Translations under genes and position numbers: made by a program | Notes under the pieces: generated by a model | Seen by the model: only the letters and a program-made list of their open reading frames with translations | What the model was told of the DNA's origin: nothing | The model's database searches: none | DNA from: Sutcliffiella horikoshii | Lineage (GTDB): Bacteria > Bacillota > Bacilli > Bacillales > Bacillaceae_I | Length of the DNA stretch: 64,000 nucleotides | Direction: 5' to 3' | Assembly: GCF_019931755.1 (NCBI RefSeq) | Contig: NZ_CP082918.1 | Location: 2,584,001 to 2,648,000, forward strand | Shown here: positions 16,974 through 25,119 of the stretch, piece by piece | Position numbering within the stretch: position 1 is the first letter of the stretch | Layout of the letters: each line of letters opens with the position of its first letter

Positions 16974-17920
16974 CCCACATCCTTCATGTGGTGAACATAC
17001 GCATCTTCTAACGATATCTCACGTCGTTCAAGCTTAATGACATCGCCATACTTTGCGAGATATTCTTTCAATTGATTCAAATTGGCTTCTTCCTCTTCCA
17101 CCTGAAACATAACAGAGTAATAAGGCTCTTTAATTTCTGTCACTTCTACCTGTTGCAGGAACTTATCCTCTTTCAGTTTGGCAGTATCATAGACTTGCAT
17201 CGTAGCTTCAAACAACTTTAGGTGGTTGCAACTCTCTTTTATATGTGTCGGATCCCCAATCATACTGATTTCCCCATTTTTGATAAAAGCAATTCGATCA
17301 CACAGCTCATCTGCTTCCTGCATGTAGTGTGTCGTTAAAATGATGGTAATACCTTTTTGGGCAAGTTCTTTCACAATATCGCGGAGAAGTCTTGCTCCAA
17401 TCGGATCGAGCCCTATTGTTGGTTCATCAAGGAAAATGATTTTCGGGTCATTGATCAAGCATCTTGCAATATGTAGTCGCTGTACCATTCCTTTAGAATA
17501 CGTATGTATTTTCTGGTTTTCTGCGTCTGTTAACCCTACTAATTCAAGTAACTGGGAGATAAGTTGGGATTGATCTTTGTTAGGAATCTTATATAAGGTG
17601 CAAAAATAGTGCATATACTCTTTGGCTGTAAGACGCCCGTAAACTCCGCGCTCCCCTCCGTAGACGAAGTTTATTTTGGCTCTGATTTTACTGCTTTCTT
17701 TTACCACATCATACCCGAGCACTTTCACGCTTCCTGCTGACGGTAAAAGCAACGTCGTCAAAATCTTTATCGTCGTGGTTTTTCCTGCTCCATTTGGTCC
17801 CAGAAGTCCAAACACTTCCCCTTCCATGACCTCGAAGTTTACTTGATTAAGTGCCGTCTTTTTTTCACCCTTCATTTTGTACGTTCTTAATAAACTCTCT
17901 ACCTCAATTACTTTTTTCAT
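16970..17920 (-). CDS. ABC exporter ATP-binding protein
   Basis: The 316-residue ATPase is of the DrrA/CcmA type. Walker A is GPNGAGKTTTIK, the signature is YSKGMVQRL, Walker B is FLDEPTIGLDP and the H-loop is LTTHYMQEA. A C-terminal extension of about 90 residues follows, as in drug-exporter ATPases. It is first in the operon with two ABC-2 permeases, a cupin gene and a HAD gene downstream. No regulator is encoded next to it. Confidence 0.92.
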   Translation of the reverse strand: MKKVIEVESLLRTYKMKGEKKTALNQVNFEVMEGEVFGLLGPNGAGKTTTIKILTTLLLPSAGSVKVLGYDVVKESSKIRAKINFVYGGERGVYGRLTAKEYMHYFCTLYKIPNKDQSQLISQLLELVGLTDAENQKIHTYSKGMVQRLHIARCLINDPKIIFLDEPTIGLDPIGARLLRDIVKELAQKGITIILTTHYMQEADELCDRIAFIKNGEISMIGDPTHIKESCNHLKLFEATMQVYDTAKLKEDKFLQQVEVTEIKEPYYSVMFQVEEEEANLNQLKEYLAKYGDVIKLERREISLEDAYVHHMKDVG

Positions 17921-18055
17921 ATTTTTGGCCCCATTCTGAAAATTATAACTGTTATTATAGAGAAGATTGGGTGAGGTGTAAATAATTGGTTTTATCTTTC
18001 CCGAGAATATAGGAGAATTTTATCAATTAATAGTTCTTCATCTCCCGCCGATATA

Positions 18056-18092
18056 CAAAAAAGCCGAAGAACAAAGTTCCCCGACTTTTTAG
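18056..18092 (-). terminator. Terminator of the yqkB-yqkC unit
   Basis: On the minus strand GTCGGGGAAC pairs with GTTCTTCGGC (with wobbles) and is followed by TTTTTT. It lies just after the yqkC stop. Confidence 0.8.
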
Positions 18093-18102
18093 CTTAATCC
18101 AC

Positions 18103-18351
18103 TTACCCTAACACATCCGTAATCCCGTCCATATTTTTCGAAATCCATTCCACTGCCACATCCAGGTTCTCAAATTCTTGAACCTCGAATGTTACTTCAT
18201 CCTGAAGCAGCCATACATCTTTGTCTTCATGATTGATGCCACCTATCGACCAGTGCAACAGGCTGTAAGGGTGATTATGATTTAAAAATGAAGCCCAAGT
18301 TTTCGATTGGGCCACATTTTTCAATGAGTTGATTTTGCCCCCATTGCTCAT
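18103..18351 (-). CDS. yqkC: YqkC-like DUF2552 protein
   Basis: The protein of about 82 residues begins [11 protein letters not shown] and contains the SLLHWSIGG and [15 protein letters not shown] stretches that I associate with DUF2552/YqkC. It has no membrane segment. The frame is open from 18408, but GGAGGGAG lies 4-9 nt before the ATG at 18351, which also overlaps the yqkB stop as ATGA. It follows yqkB as in B. subtilis. Function unknown. Confidence 0.8.
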   Translation of the reverse strand: MSNGGKINSLKNVAQSKTWASFLNHNHPYSLLHWSIGGINHEDKDVWLLQDEVTFEVQEFENLDVAVEWISKNMDGITDVLG

Positions 18352-18683
18352 TTTGCTCCCTCCACTACCAATAAACTCATTCGTGGATTTAGTATCTGGC
18401 TTGGACATTTCAGCATGTAGCAGTTTGCACTTTCCACAAAATCAACTGTCATGTCTTCATCAAAAAAGACTAGCTTGGACTTTTCCATTAATAATGGACC
18501 TATGTTTGTTTCTAGCTCTACATCGTCATCGTCTTTTTCCGGTGTGATCCATAGGGCGGAAACTCCGCTAACGACGCACCCACATCCATCTGTATCATAT
18601 TTTAGCTTCAACCATTTTCCTTCTTGGTTTTCAAGCTTTGCTTTTACTCTTTCTGCTGCTTTCTCTGTAAACGTTACTTTCAC
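18348..18683 (-). CDS. yqkB: YqkB, HesB-like iron-sulfur assembly family protein
   Basis: The 111-residue protein is HesB/IscA-like: [16 protein letters not shown] at the start, a central GCGCVVSG motif and CYMLKCP near the end. The cysteines are not spaced exactly as in classical A-type carriers, which is typical of the YqkB branch. It may bind iron or an Fe-S cluster in the cytosol. The yqkB-yqkC order matches B. subtilis, where they lie near yqjW. Confidence 0.85.
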   Translation of the reverse strand: MKVTFTEKAAERVKAKLENQEGKWLKLKYDTDGCGCVVSGVSALWITPEKDDDDVELETNIGPLLMEKSKLVFFDEDMTVDFVESANCYMLKCPSQILNPRMSLLVVEGAK

Positions 18684-18849
18684 GTTTCATGCCTCCAACT
18701 GTTTCATTGTTAGCCTGATTGTACCATATATTGCTCATTAGTATAACTAGAAGGCATTTGGAAAGGATGGTAGTGGATAAGTTCTTGTTGTCAAAATGGA
18801 TAATTGTAGGTACGATACTAATATCTTTATTAGAAGGAGGGGATTACCA

Positions 18850-19062
18850 ATGTCAAAAGTAACAATTAAAGTGATGGATAACGGAGGCTTCCGTGTAACA
18901 GGTGATGTAGAGTTAATTGATGCAGAAGGAAACAAGTTTGAGGACAAGCCTGCATTCACTCTGTGCCGTTGCGGCCTATCTAAAAAGCTACCATACTGTG
19001 ACGCTTCCCATAAAGGGAATTTTGAATCCTGTGTGCGCGCTGCCCAAGTATTGAACGACTAA
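18850..19062 (+). CDS. CDGSH-type iron-sulfur protein
   Basis: The 70-residue protein carries the CDGSH (zf-CDGSH/mitoNEET-type) cluster motif CRCGLSKKLPYCDASHKG, with three cysteines and one histidine to bind a redox-active [2Fe-2S] cluster; the usual CDG is CDA here. A short beta-rich N-terminal part precedes it. AGGAGG lies about 9 nt before the ATG at 18850; an upstream in-frame ATG at 18796 lacks one. It is probably a soluble electron or cluster carrier. Confidence 0.9.
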   Translation: MSKVTIKVMDNGGFRVTGDVELIDAEGNKFEDKPAFTLCRCGLSKKLPYCDASHKGNFESCVRAAQVLND

Positions 19063-19087
19063 TTTGGCGCAGCATTAAAATTAATGC

Positions 19088-19119
19088 AAAGGAGCTGCAT
19101 CTATGATTGCAGCTCCTTT
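19088..19119 (+). terminator. Hairpin after the CDGSH gene
   Basis: AAAGGAGCTGCA and TGCAGCTCCTTT form a perfect 12-bp stem with an 8-nt loop and a short T-rich tail. It separates the convergent CDGSH and HAD genes and may work on both strands. Confidence 0.75.
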
Positions 19120-19144
19120 CTTCATTACTGGTTATTAGCTAATA

Positions 19145-19762
19145 CTAGAAAATCTTCTTAAGATCGTTAAGTGAATGAAGAATATAATCATATTCTTCCA
19201 CTTCCCCAAATCCATAACTAGCGTAAACAAACGGAATACCCGCTACCTTCGCTGCTTGCTGGTCTCCAAGCGTATCCCCTACATAGACAGGGCTCTCAAG
19301 TTGATTGCGTTCCATAATTAATTTTATATTTTCACCTTTTGAAAGTCCTGTTCTCCCGGGATTCTCATAGTCAATAAAATGTGTCTCCAATTGATGGTAT
19401 TTATAAAAAGCTTCTATGTATCCTTCTTGGCAATTACTCACGATAAAAAGTTTGTATTTTTGAGATAAGCTCTCTAACACTTCTTCTAATTGTTCGTAAA
19501 GCCGACCTCCTTTTTGCTCTAGAAGCACTCTCTCCGCTTCGCAACATTTGCTAGACAATTGAGTACGATACGTTTCTTCCATATCCGGAAAGAGAATTTT
19601 CTCTATTTCATGCATTTGAAGCCCCATGGTAGCTTTCAAATCATCACTTGTTAACTCCTTCTCAATCTTTTTATCATTTTTCAGAATTTCATTCCAAGCC
19701 ACCAGTACTGTTTCGCTTGAATCCCATAACGTACCATCTAAATCAAAAATAATGCTGTCCAT
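19145..19762 (-). CDS. HAD-superfamily phosphatase
   Basis: The 205-residue protein has DLDGTLWDSS (nucleophile Asp), VSNCQEGY (motif II), the lysine in GLSKGENIKLI and YVGDTLGDQQAAKVAG (motif IV). The helical cap and length fit phosphoglycolate phosphatase-like hydrolases. It is a lone minus-strand gene and its substrate is unknown. Confidence 0.85.
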   Translation of the reverse strand: MDSIIFDLDGTLWDSSETVLVAWNEILKNDKKIEKELTSDDLKATMGLQMHEIEKILFPDMEETYRTQLSSKCCEAERVLLEQKGGRLYEQLEEVLESLSQKYKLFIVSNCQEGYIEAFYKYHQLETHFIDYENPGRTGLSKGENIKLIMERNQLESPVYVGDTLGDQQAAKVAGIPFVYASYGFGEVEEYDYILHSLNDLKKIF

Positions 19763-19906
19763 TTGTTACCCTCCTTTATTCTATTTCCAATCTTAGCCCA
19801 TTTACCATATTACTATTTTTCTATTGTAACGTATTTTTGCTTTTTTCTGTGAACAACAGTAACTTTATTCCAATTTTATCGTCTATAAAGAAGAGGTGGT
19901 TATTGC

Positions 19907-20422
19907 ATGAAGCGCATTTATATTATATTGTTACCAATCTTATTCTTACTTTCCTCTTGCAGTTCTGATGAAGATGTAAGTGCTCCAATTCTGTCTGATG
20001 TTAGTACTCCCGTCATGCCTGCTGATTTTGAATTCAGCCTTACATATGGTACCTACGGTAAACAAAAAGTGGATACTTTTAATGACACGATAATTAAAGA
20101 TCTAGTGATAGACGGAACCATAGAAGCTAAGATATCTTTTACAGCCGAAGAAAAAAACCTCATCTATGATGAAATGTTGAAAATAAACATAATGGGAGAT
20201 TTGGCCATTGATAGAGAGCTTCAGTGTGCAATTGAACCTCCTTCATTCACTTCTTGGCACATCCAAATGAACGGGGAAACGAAGGAGTTTTCATATACTA
20301 ATTTTTGCGAGTATAATGGAGACGCTAAAAATCTGAGGAACTTGGAGAACCTTATACATAAATTAGTTGCAGCCAAGGAGGCGTATCAGGAGTTACCTGA
20401 TTTAAATGGCGGGTATGAATAA
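19907..20422 (+). CDS. Lipoprotein of unknown family
   Basis: The 171-residue precursor has a lipoprotein signal peptide ending in LLSSC (Cys18). The mature part is moderately acidic, with two cysteines (near residues 107 and 133) that could form a disulfide, and no domain I recognise. An AAGAGGTGG ribosome binding site precedes the ATG. It is monocistronic and convergent with the radical-SAM gene. Confidence 0.75.
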   Translation: MKRIYIILLPILFLLSSCSSDEDVSAPILSDVSTPVMPADFEFSLTYGTYGKQKVDTFNDTIIKDLVIDGTIEAKISFTAEEKNLIYDEMLKINIMGDLAIDRELQCAIEPPSFTSWHIQMNGETKEFSYTNFCEYNGDAKNLRNLENLIHKLVAAKEAYQELPDLNGGYE

Positions 20423-20443
20423 AATGAAACTTCCCTCTACACC

Positions 20444-20482
20444 CGCAAAAGCTTAGGATTCTTGCCACCCTAAGCTTTTGCG
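20444..20482. terminator. Bidirectional hairpin
   Basis: CGCAAAAGCTTAGG and CCTAAGCTTTTGCG make a perfect 14-bp stem with an 11-nt loop between convergent genes. There is no outside T-run, but the stem itself contains T and A runs. Confidence 0.65.
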
Positions 20483-20487
20483 TCCCA

Positions 20488-21315
20488 CTATACTTTAGGC
20501 GGAAAGAACCCCTCTGGACTCATCATAACTTGTTCTTCAGGAAATACCGTTCGCATTACCTCAAAGACCTCCTGTTGCACATTTCCTTCCACCCACTTCG
20601 CCTTTTCTCCTGTTTCATATTTCTTATATACACCTAAACGGGCCGTCCGTTTGCCTCCACTTCCGTCCCCTGTAAAATCATCCACACACACCCTATCCAC
20701 TATTCCTTTTAGTTTTAACGCAAATTCTTCGGAAAACGGCAAGGCTGGTGCAATAGCCACTTGGGTTGGAATTCCCTCTTTATGCAATATTTTTAATGCT
20801 TTAAGTCTTGCAGCTATTGGTGGAGCTGAGGGTGAAAACCTTTTGCGTACCTCTTCTAGGTCTGTTTCTATTGTGATGCTTACCATCACGCGGTCTCCTA
20901 ATTTCTTTAGGAGGTCGATGTCTCTTGTTACTAATGGGCTTCTTGTTTGAACAAAAAGAAAGTCAGGCGGCTCTTCTGCCATTACTTCTAAAAGGGTTCG
21001 GGTAACCTCTTCCTTTTGTTCTACCGGTTGATAAGGATCCGTACTGGATGACATAAAAATGCTGATGGGTTGCTCTTTTTTTCTCAAAAGCCGTATTTCT
21101 TTGGAGAGCTTTTCTTTTACATCCTTCTTCACATCCACCCATGTGCCCCATTCTTGCTTGCGGAACAAACCAACCGGGCTTTGTCTCACATAACAATAGG
21201 AACAACCAAAGGCACAACCGATATAGGGGTTGAGGGTGTGGGTATAGCCTTTCAGAAAGCCACTTGCTTTCGTCAAAAGTTTTTGTGGTGTCTTCTCTGT
21301 TACTTCAACTCTCAT
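20488..21315 (-). CDS. SPL-family radical SAM protein
   Basis: The protein of about 275 residues has the radical-SAM cluster motif CAFGCSYCY (CX3CX2C) near residue 34 and other features of the spore photoproduct lyase-like family: SSSTDPYQPVE, the TRSPLVTRD strand and PALPFSEEF. It probably makes a 5'-deoxyadenosyl radical. It is shorter than SplB and its substrate is unknown, so a DNA-repair role should not be assumed. The start at 21315 is chosen because AGGGAG lies 7 nt upstream; two ATGs at 21336-21339 lack a site. Confidence 0.85.
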   Translation of the reverse strand: MRVEVTEKTPQKLLTKASGFLKGYTHTLNPYIGCAFGCSYCYVRQSPVGLFRKQEWGTWVDVKKDVKEKLSKEIRLLRKKEQPISIFMSSSTDPYQPVEQKEEVTRTLLEVMAEEPPDFLFVQTRSPLVTRDIDLLKKLGDRVMVSITIETDLEEVRKRFSPSAPPIAARLKALKILHKEGIPTQVAIAPALPFSEEFALKLKGIVDRVCVDDFTGDGSGGKRTARLGVYKKYETGEKAKWVEGNVQQEVFEVMRTVFPEEQVMMSPEGFFPPKV

Positions 21316-21415
21316 CCTTTTTCTCCCTACTTCCATCATATCAATATTTTTCTCTTGTTGTTTCCATCATTTTCTTTATACTTAAAGTATTACAATACAA
21401 AAGGGGTAGATACAT

Positions 21416-21655
21416 ATGGTACTTACAGTTTTAAAACCTATTTTTGCAGAGTCTGCAAGCAATCTAGTGAATACAATCAGTTCTTATTCCGGAACGGTTT
21501 TATTTAAAAAGGAGCATTGGGTAGTTGATGCAAAAAGTTTGCTTGGTGTCTTGGCGCTTGCCCTTCAGCCAGGCCAGGAAGTAGAAGTTACTTCTGATGA
21601 AGGCGAAGAAGTATTTGAGGCGATTTTGGCTCTTGGGTACTTTGAAAAGAAATAA
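21416..21655 (+). CDS. HPr-like protein lacking the phosphorylatable histidine
   Basis: The 79-residue protein aligns with HPr along its whole length. The Ser46 helix KSIMGVMSLGI of HPr corresponds to KSLLGVLALAL (Ser41). The active-site segment GIHARPAT is replaced by PIFAESAS, so His15 becomes Phe10 and Arg17 becomes Glu12. It therefore cannot take part in PTS phosphotransfer through His15. Like Crh it may only be a target of HPr kinase, or a structural relative with another role. AAGGGG precedes the ATG and a strong terminator follows. Confidence 0.8.
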   Translation: MVLTVLKPIFAESASNLVNTISSYSGTVLFKKEHWVVDAKSLLGVLALALQPGQEVEVTSDEGEEVFEAILALGYFEKK

Positions 21656-21663
21656 TAATGGAG

Positions 21664-21697
21664 CATCCTTCCTCATTTATTGGGAAGGATGTTTTTG
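21664..21697 (+). terminator. Terminator of the HPr-like gene
   Basis: CATCCTTCC and GGAAGGATG form a 9-bp stem followed by TTTTTGTTTT. Confidence 0.9.
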
Positions 21698-21702
21698 TTT
21701 TA

Positions 21703-22026
21703 TCAGGAAATATCCAAAATATCATCTACACATAAACAGCCTGCTTCGCCAAACTTATCCACCACATGCAAGCGCCTCTGATAGGCATCGAGATGATGCA
21801 CCGCTCCTACAAACAGATGGTATCTTCTTTTTTCATAATAGGTAATGGTTACTTCCTTACCCGTTTCCATCGCTTCGCAAAACAGTTCATTCATTTCCTC
21901 AAGCCGCTGCTCATCAATCTCCGGCTTGGTTTGGTATAAATCCTCTTTGGTCCAATCGCGCAGCATTTTGACATGCTCCGGCAGCATCATGGACGTCCAT
22001 TTAATGGTTCCGCGATCTCGTATCAT
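21703..22026 (-). CDS. YolD-like protein (YqjX position)
   Basis: The protein of about 107 residues begins MIRDRGTIKWTSMMLPEH, the diagnostic YolD start, and continues with the small beta-barrel part. YolD-like proteins are encoded beside UvrX-type Y-family polymerases and are thought to assist or modulate them. AAAGG lies 9 nt before the ATG at 22026; the ATG at 22035 is too close to it. It follows the polymerase gene by 41 nt and should share its SOS control, as in the B. subtilis yqjW-yqjX unit. Confidence 0.88.
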   Translation of the reverse strand: MIRDRGTIKWTSMMLPEHVKMLRDWTKEDLYQTKPEIDEQRLEEMNELFCEAMETGKEVTITYYEKRRYHLFVGAVHHLDAYQRRLHVVDKFGEAGCLCVDDILDIS

Positions 22027-22067
22027 CCTTAACATCCTTTCTTACGTTTCTTGCTATAACAAATTCT

Positions 22068-23324
22068 CTACGCCTTATGCCCACCAACCAATCTGCTTCG
22101 ATGAACTGCAGTTCCGGCGTTGGTATAGGACACAGCCCGCAATAGTGCATTGGTTCCGTATTTTCCGCGGATGGTGTCCATTACATAGCCTAGTTCGCGT
22201 TTTTTTGGCTGTTCGAGTTCAAACAGGCTCAGTTGCATTTCACTGTCCTCCACGATGTTAGAGAGGGAGACGGCAATTTTCCGGACGGTTTTTGGTTCAT
22301 AATTTTCGTCAAACAGTTCGAGGCAGGTACGGTATAAGTCCATTGTGACGTTGCTTGCTCGTTCCATCGTTCGGGAGCGATAGAATCCTCCGCCAAGTTC
22401 ATCGCGGCTGTAGCCGATTCCAAGGCTGATGGTACGGCCGGCTTTTCGGTGATGCCGTGTTCTTCTGGCGACTTCCTCACAGATTTCCAAGATGACTTGT
22501 TTCACTTCTTTCGGGTCTGTATAGTCGCGCATTAAAATCTGACTTTTGCCGAAGCTGATCTGCCCCTGAATAATGGGGGCGCCAAGCTCTGATAAATCAA
22601 TCCCCCAGGCATGATAGTACAGTTGATTTCCCATCACGCCGAATTTTTTCTCCAGCAGCTCGAGGGGGTAATTTGCGAGCTGTCCAACATTGAAAATTCC
22701 CATTCGATTTAACGTTTTTTGTACTCTGGATCCAATTCCCCACATTTCACTGAGAGGGGAAAGCGGCCAAAGTTTGGTTTTTACATCGTCATAGGTCCAT
22801 TCCGCTATGCCCTTCTTTTTTGCTTCAAGATCCAGACAAAGCTTTGACATGAGCATGTTTGGGCCAATTCCGATGGCGCATGGAAGCTGAAATTCCCGCT
22901 CCATGTCCTCTTTGATTTTTTCAGCAATCGTGGTTGCATCTCCCCAAAGTGCCTCTACCCCGTCGACTTGCAGGAAGCTTTCGTCGACACTATAGGTATG
23001 GATGGCGTCCTTTGGGACATATCGGTTGAAGAGTCTGGTGATTTCTGTGGAGATGCGCAGATAAGTTGCCATCTTTGGGTTTACAATATGGATACGTTCA
23101 TCATTTGGAATCTCAAATCGGCGGGAACCTGTCTTGATTCCAAATTCCTTTTTCAGCATGGGAGAGGCCGCAAGTACGACGCTCCCCTGTCGTTCCGTAT
23201 CTCCAACCACTGCCAAATAGCAGGTGAGCGGATCGAGTCCCATCATCACTGCAGAGCAGCTGGCATAAAAGCTTTTCATATCTACACATAAAATCTTGTT
23301 GTTTGGCATCTTGCTGTAATCCAT
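22068..23324 (-). CDS. uvrX: UvrX/YqjW Y-family DNA polymerase
   Basis: The protein of about 418 residues is a Y-family polymerase of the UvrX (YqjW/YoaA-associated) branch. The first catalytic aspartate is in LCVDMKSFYASC, the second pair is in YSVDESFLQVD, and thumb and little-finger domains follow. A short QLSLFELE stretch near residue 378 resembles a beta-clamp binding motif (QxxLF). It carries out translesion synthesis after DNA damage. Two LexA-like boxes lie just upstream. A GTG at 23330 is possible, but AAGG lies 9 nt from the ATG at 23324. A YolD-like gene follows on the same strand. Confidence 0.92.
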   Translation of the reverse strand: MDYSKMPNNKILCVDMKSFYASCSAVMMGLDPLTCYLAVVGDTERQGSVVLAASPMLKKEFGIKTGSRRFEIPNDERIHIVNPKMATYLRISTEITRLFNRYVPKDAIHTYSVDESFLQVDGVEALWGDATTIAEKIKEDMEREFQLPCAIGIGPNMLMSKLCLDLEAKKKGIAEWTYDDVKTKLWPLSPLSEMWGIGSRVQKTLNRMGIFNVGQLANYPLELLEKKFGVMGNQLYYHAWGIDLSELGAPIIQGQISFGKSQILMRDYTDPKEVKQVILEICEEVARRTRHHRKAGRTISLGIGYSRDELGGGFYRSRTMERASNVTMDLYRTCLELFDENYEPKTVRKIAVSLSNIVEDSEMQLSLFELEQPKKRELGYVMDTIRGKYGTNALLRAVSYTNAGTAVHRSRLVGGHKA

Positions 23325-23352
23325 GTCCACGAACCTTCACACCTCACTAAAC

Positions 23353-23366
23353 AGAAAGTATGTTCG
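23353..23366. promoter_or_regulatory. LexA box 1 upstream of uvrX
   Basis: AGAAAGTATGTTCG matches the Bacillus SOS box GAACRNRYGTTC at 11 of 12 positions. It lies 29 nt upstream of the polymerase start. Confidence 0.6.
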
Positions 23367-23393
23367 CATTAGTAGTATATACCCAATAATAAG

Positions 23394-23407
23394 CGAATAT
23401 ACGTTCG
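23394..23407. promoter_or_regulatory. LexA box 2 upstream of uvrX
   Basis: CGAATATACGTTCG matches CGAACN4GTTCG at 9 of 10 fixed positions. It may serve the divergent uvrX and yqzH promoters together with the first box. Confidence 0.75.
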
Positions 23408-23508
23408 GTTTCAATGGTAAATTCCACTACATATTTCGACAAATGCCTTTTCCATGTGCTTGTTAAGTGGGTAAAACCTTTATAATAAAGGAAATGAGGT
23501 GAGCGAAA

Positions 23509-23706
23509 ATGGAGAGAAATTTAGTAAAAAAAATGATTCGAAATTGTTTTATTCAATATCAGCATGATTTTGAATCTGTTCCGCTTAATGAGGAAGAGTA
23601 TGAAAAAATGGCAAGTGAAGTAAATCAACTAACTTCCGAAGATCCTGCATTGGATGTGTTTGAAGTGGTCCAGGATGTGGTGTATGAGTATTTAAGTAAA
23701 TGGTAA
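23509..23706 (+). CDS. yqzH: YqzH family small protein
   Basis: The 65-residue acidic protein (MERNLVKKMIRN to VYEYLSKW) matches YqzH in length and pattern. It has no membrane segment. In B. subtilis yqzH is linked to yqjW and belongs to the LexA regulon. Here it is divergent from the polymerase gene, across the two LexA boxes. GAGGTGAGCGAAA supplies the ribosome binding site. Function unknown. Confidence 0.8.
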   Translation: MERNLVKKMIRNCFIQYQHDFESVPLNEEEYEKMASEVNQLTSEDPALDVFEVVQDVVYEYLSKW

Positions 23707-23787
23707 GAGCACATGGCAAAATAATTCATAAATCCGGTGTAATTACACAAGATAAAAGAAGAGTTCATCTAGAAAAGGAGCGACATC

Positions 23788-24303
23788 ATGAAGAAAAAGC
23801 CTGTGCTCGTATTATGGATAATGGTATTCATCTCCATTCTGACACTCCCTTTTCTTGGGTGGAAGCACTTTAAACGTTTTTTGCCCGGAACATTATTTAT
23901 GTCTATATTAATTGCATTAGAGAGCATTGTGGCGGAAAAGTATAAATGGTGGACCATCTATAAAAAAATCCCGCCCTATTTTGTGAATGAATTTGCCTTT
24001 ATAGTTGGTCCGTTCTTTGCTGGTTCCCTGTGGATATTACGCCTTACATACGGAAGATTCTATTTGTATTTCCTTTTGAATGCATTTGTGGATGCCGTTT
24101 TCGTTTATCCCATTAATGTTCTATTTGAAAATATAGGGATATTTAAGATGAAAAAGATGAACCGTCATCAACTATATGGGCTATTTTTAATAAAATCCAT
24201 ATTGATGTATGGTTTCCAAGGTATGTGGGAGAAGTATGTTCGTAAGAGTTCAACCAAAAAGCCTGAACAAGAAGGACCTTACCCGATTTCCCCTGCAGAG
24301 TAA
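23788..24303 (+). CDS. Multispan membrane protein, unknown function
   Basis: The 171-residue protein has about four to five hydrophobic helices (about 6-24, 31-48, 67-88, 92-115, 130-143) and a charged C-terminal tail rich in K, E and P. It resembles the uncharacterised CBO0543-type membrane proteins of Bacillus, but I am not certain. AAAGGAG lies 8 nt before the ATG. Its last 25 bp overlap the end of the convergent ankyrin gene. Confidence 0.7.
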   Translation: MKKKPVLVLWIMVFISILTLPFLGWKHFKRFLPGTLFMSILIALESIVAEKYKWWTIYKKIPPYFVNEFAFIVGPFFAGSLWILRLTYGRFYLYFLLNAFVDAVFVYPINVLFENIGIFKMKKMNRHQLYGLFLIKSILMYGFQGMWEKYVRKSSTKKPEQEGPYPISPAE

Positions 24304-25037
24304 GCGCCTTTCCCACGGAGCCACTCGATTAGCTTCACATCTGTATTATTGCGAACTGCAGCATCAAGTGGAGTAAGGTGGTCATAACCAATCCAGTTGA
24401 GATCCGCTCCTTGGCCGAAAAGGTATTCTGCCGCCATCAATTGACCACCATGGCATGCCAACCAAAAGGCTTGAGTGGTTTCAAATGCGGAAGGAAGCTG
24501 ATCACCTTCATAGTATGCTTTCACTTCATCGAGCATCCCCAGTGCCGCGGCATTCCAGAGATTTGTCTGTGCTCCACTTTCTACTAGAAGGCGGGCTGCC
24601 TCCCATTGCCCAAATGCTACCGCATCGTCTAGTGGAGTTCCTTCTGCGATTACTGCCCCTGTGGCATTTATGTCCGCACCAGCTTCAAGAAGCGTCTGAC
24701 TCACTTCCACATCATTGCTGCTCGCAGCCCAATGAAGAGGTGTTTCTGTGTGATGACCAGTAAATCTAGCATCTACTTCTGCTCCCGCCTCCACTAATGT
24801 GCGTACAACGGTTGCTCCGTTCGGAAAGTGACCAGGCCAGTCGGTCGCCACATGAAGCAAAGTGCGGGATACTCCGAACGCGTCAGATTTTTCATCATGA
24901 TAGCCTTTGGGGATAATTCTTGCCGTGGCAAGGTGGGGATGAGCAGCAAGTAAACGCTCAAGAGCTGGAACATCACCTGTTTGTACTGCTTTAATGACCT
25001 CGATACCTAAATCCTCGTCTTCTAAGATAAAATTCAT
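24279..25037 (-). CDS. Ankyrin-repeat protein
   Basis: The 252-residue cytosolic protein is made of about six ankyrin repeats. Clear ones are TPLHWAASSNDVEVSQTLLE (near 97), TPLDDAVAFGQWEAARLLVE (near 133) and LTPLDAAVRNNTDVKLIEWL (near 220). It has no catalytic domain or signal peptide, so it should act by protein binding; the partner is unknown. It is convergent with, and overlaps by 25 bp, the preceding membrane-protein gene. Confidence 0.85.
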   Translation of the reverse strand: MNFILEDEDLGIEVIKAVQTGDVPALERLLAAHPHLATARIIPKGYHDEKSDAFGVSRTLLHVATDWPGHFPNGATVVRTLVEAGAEVDARFTGHHTETPLHWAASSNDVEVSQTLLEAGADINATGAVIAEGTPLDDAVAFGQWEAARLLVESGAQTNLWNAAALGMLDEVKAYYEGDQLPSAFETTQAFWLACHGGQLMAAEYLFGQGADLNWIGYDHLTPLDAAVRNNTDVKLIEWLRGKGAYSAGEIG

Positions 25038-25119
25038 ATGTACGTTGCCTCCATTTCATGTGTAGAACAAAAAAACGCCCTGCACCAATCATACAAGACG
25101 TCTCTCATAAGAACCACTA

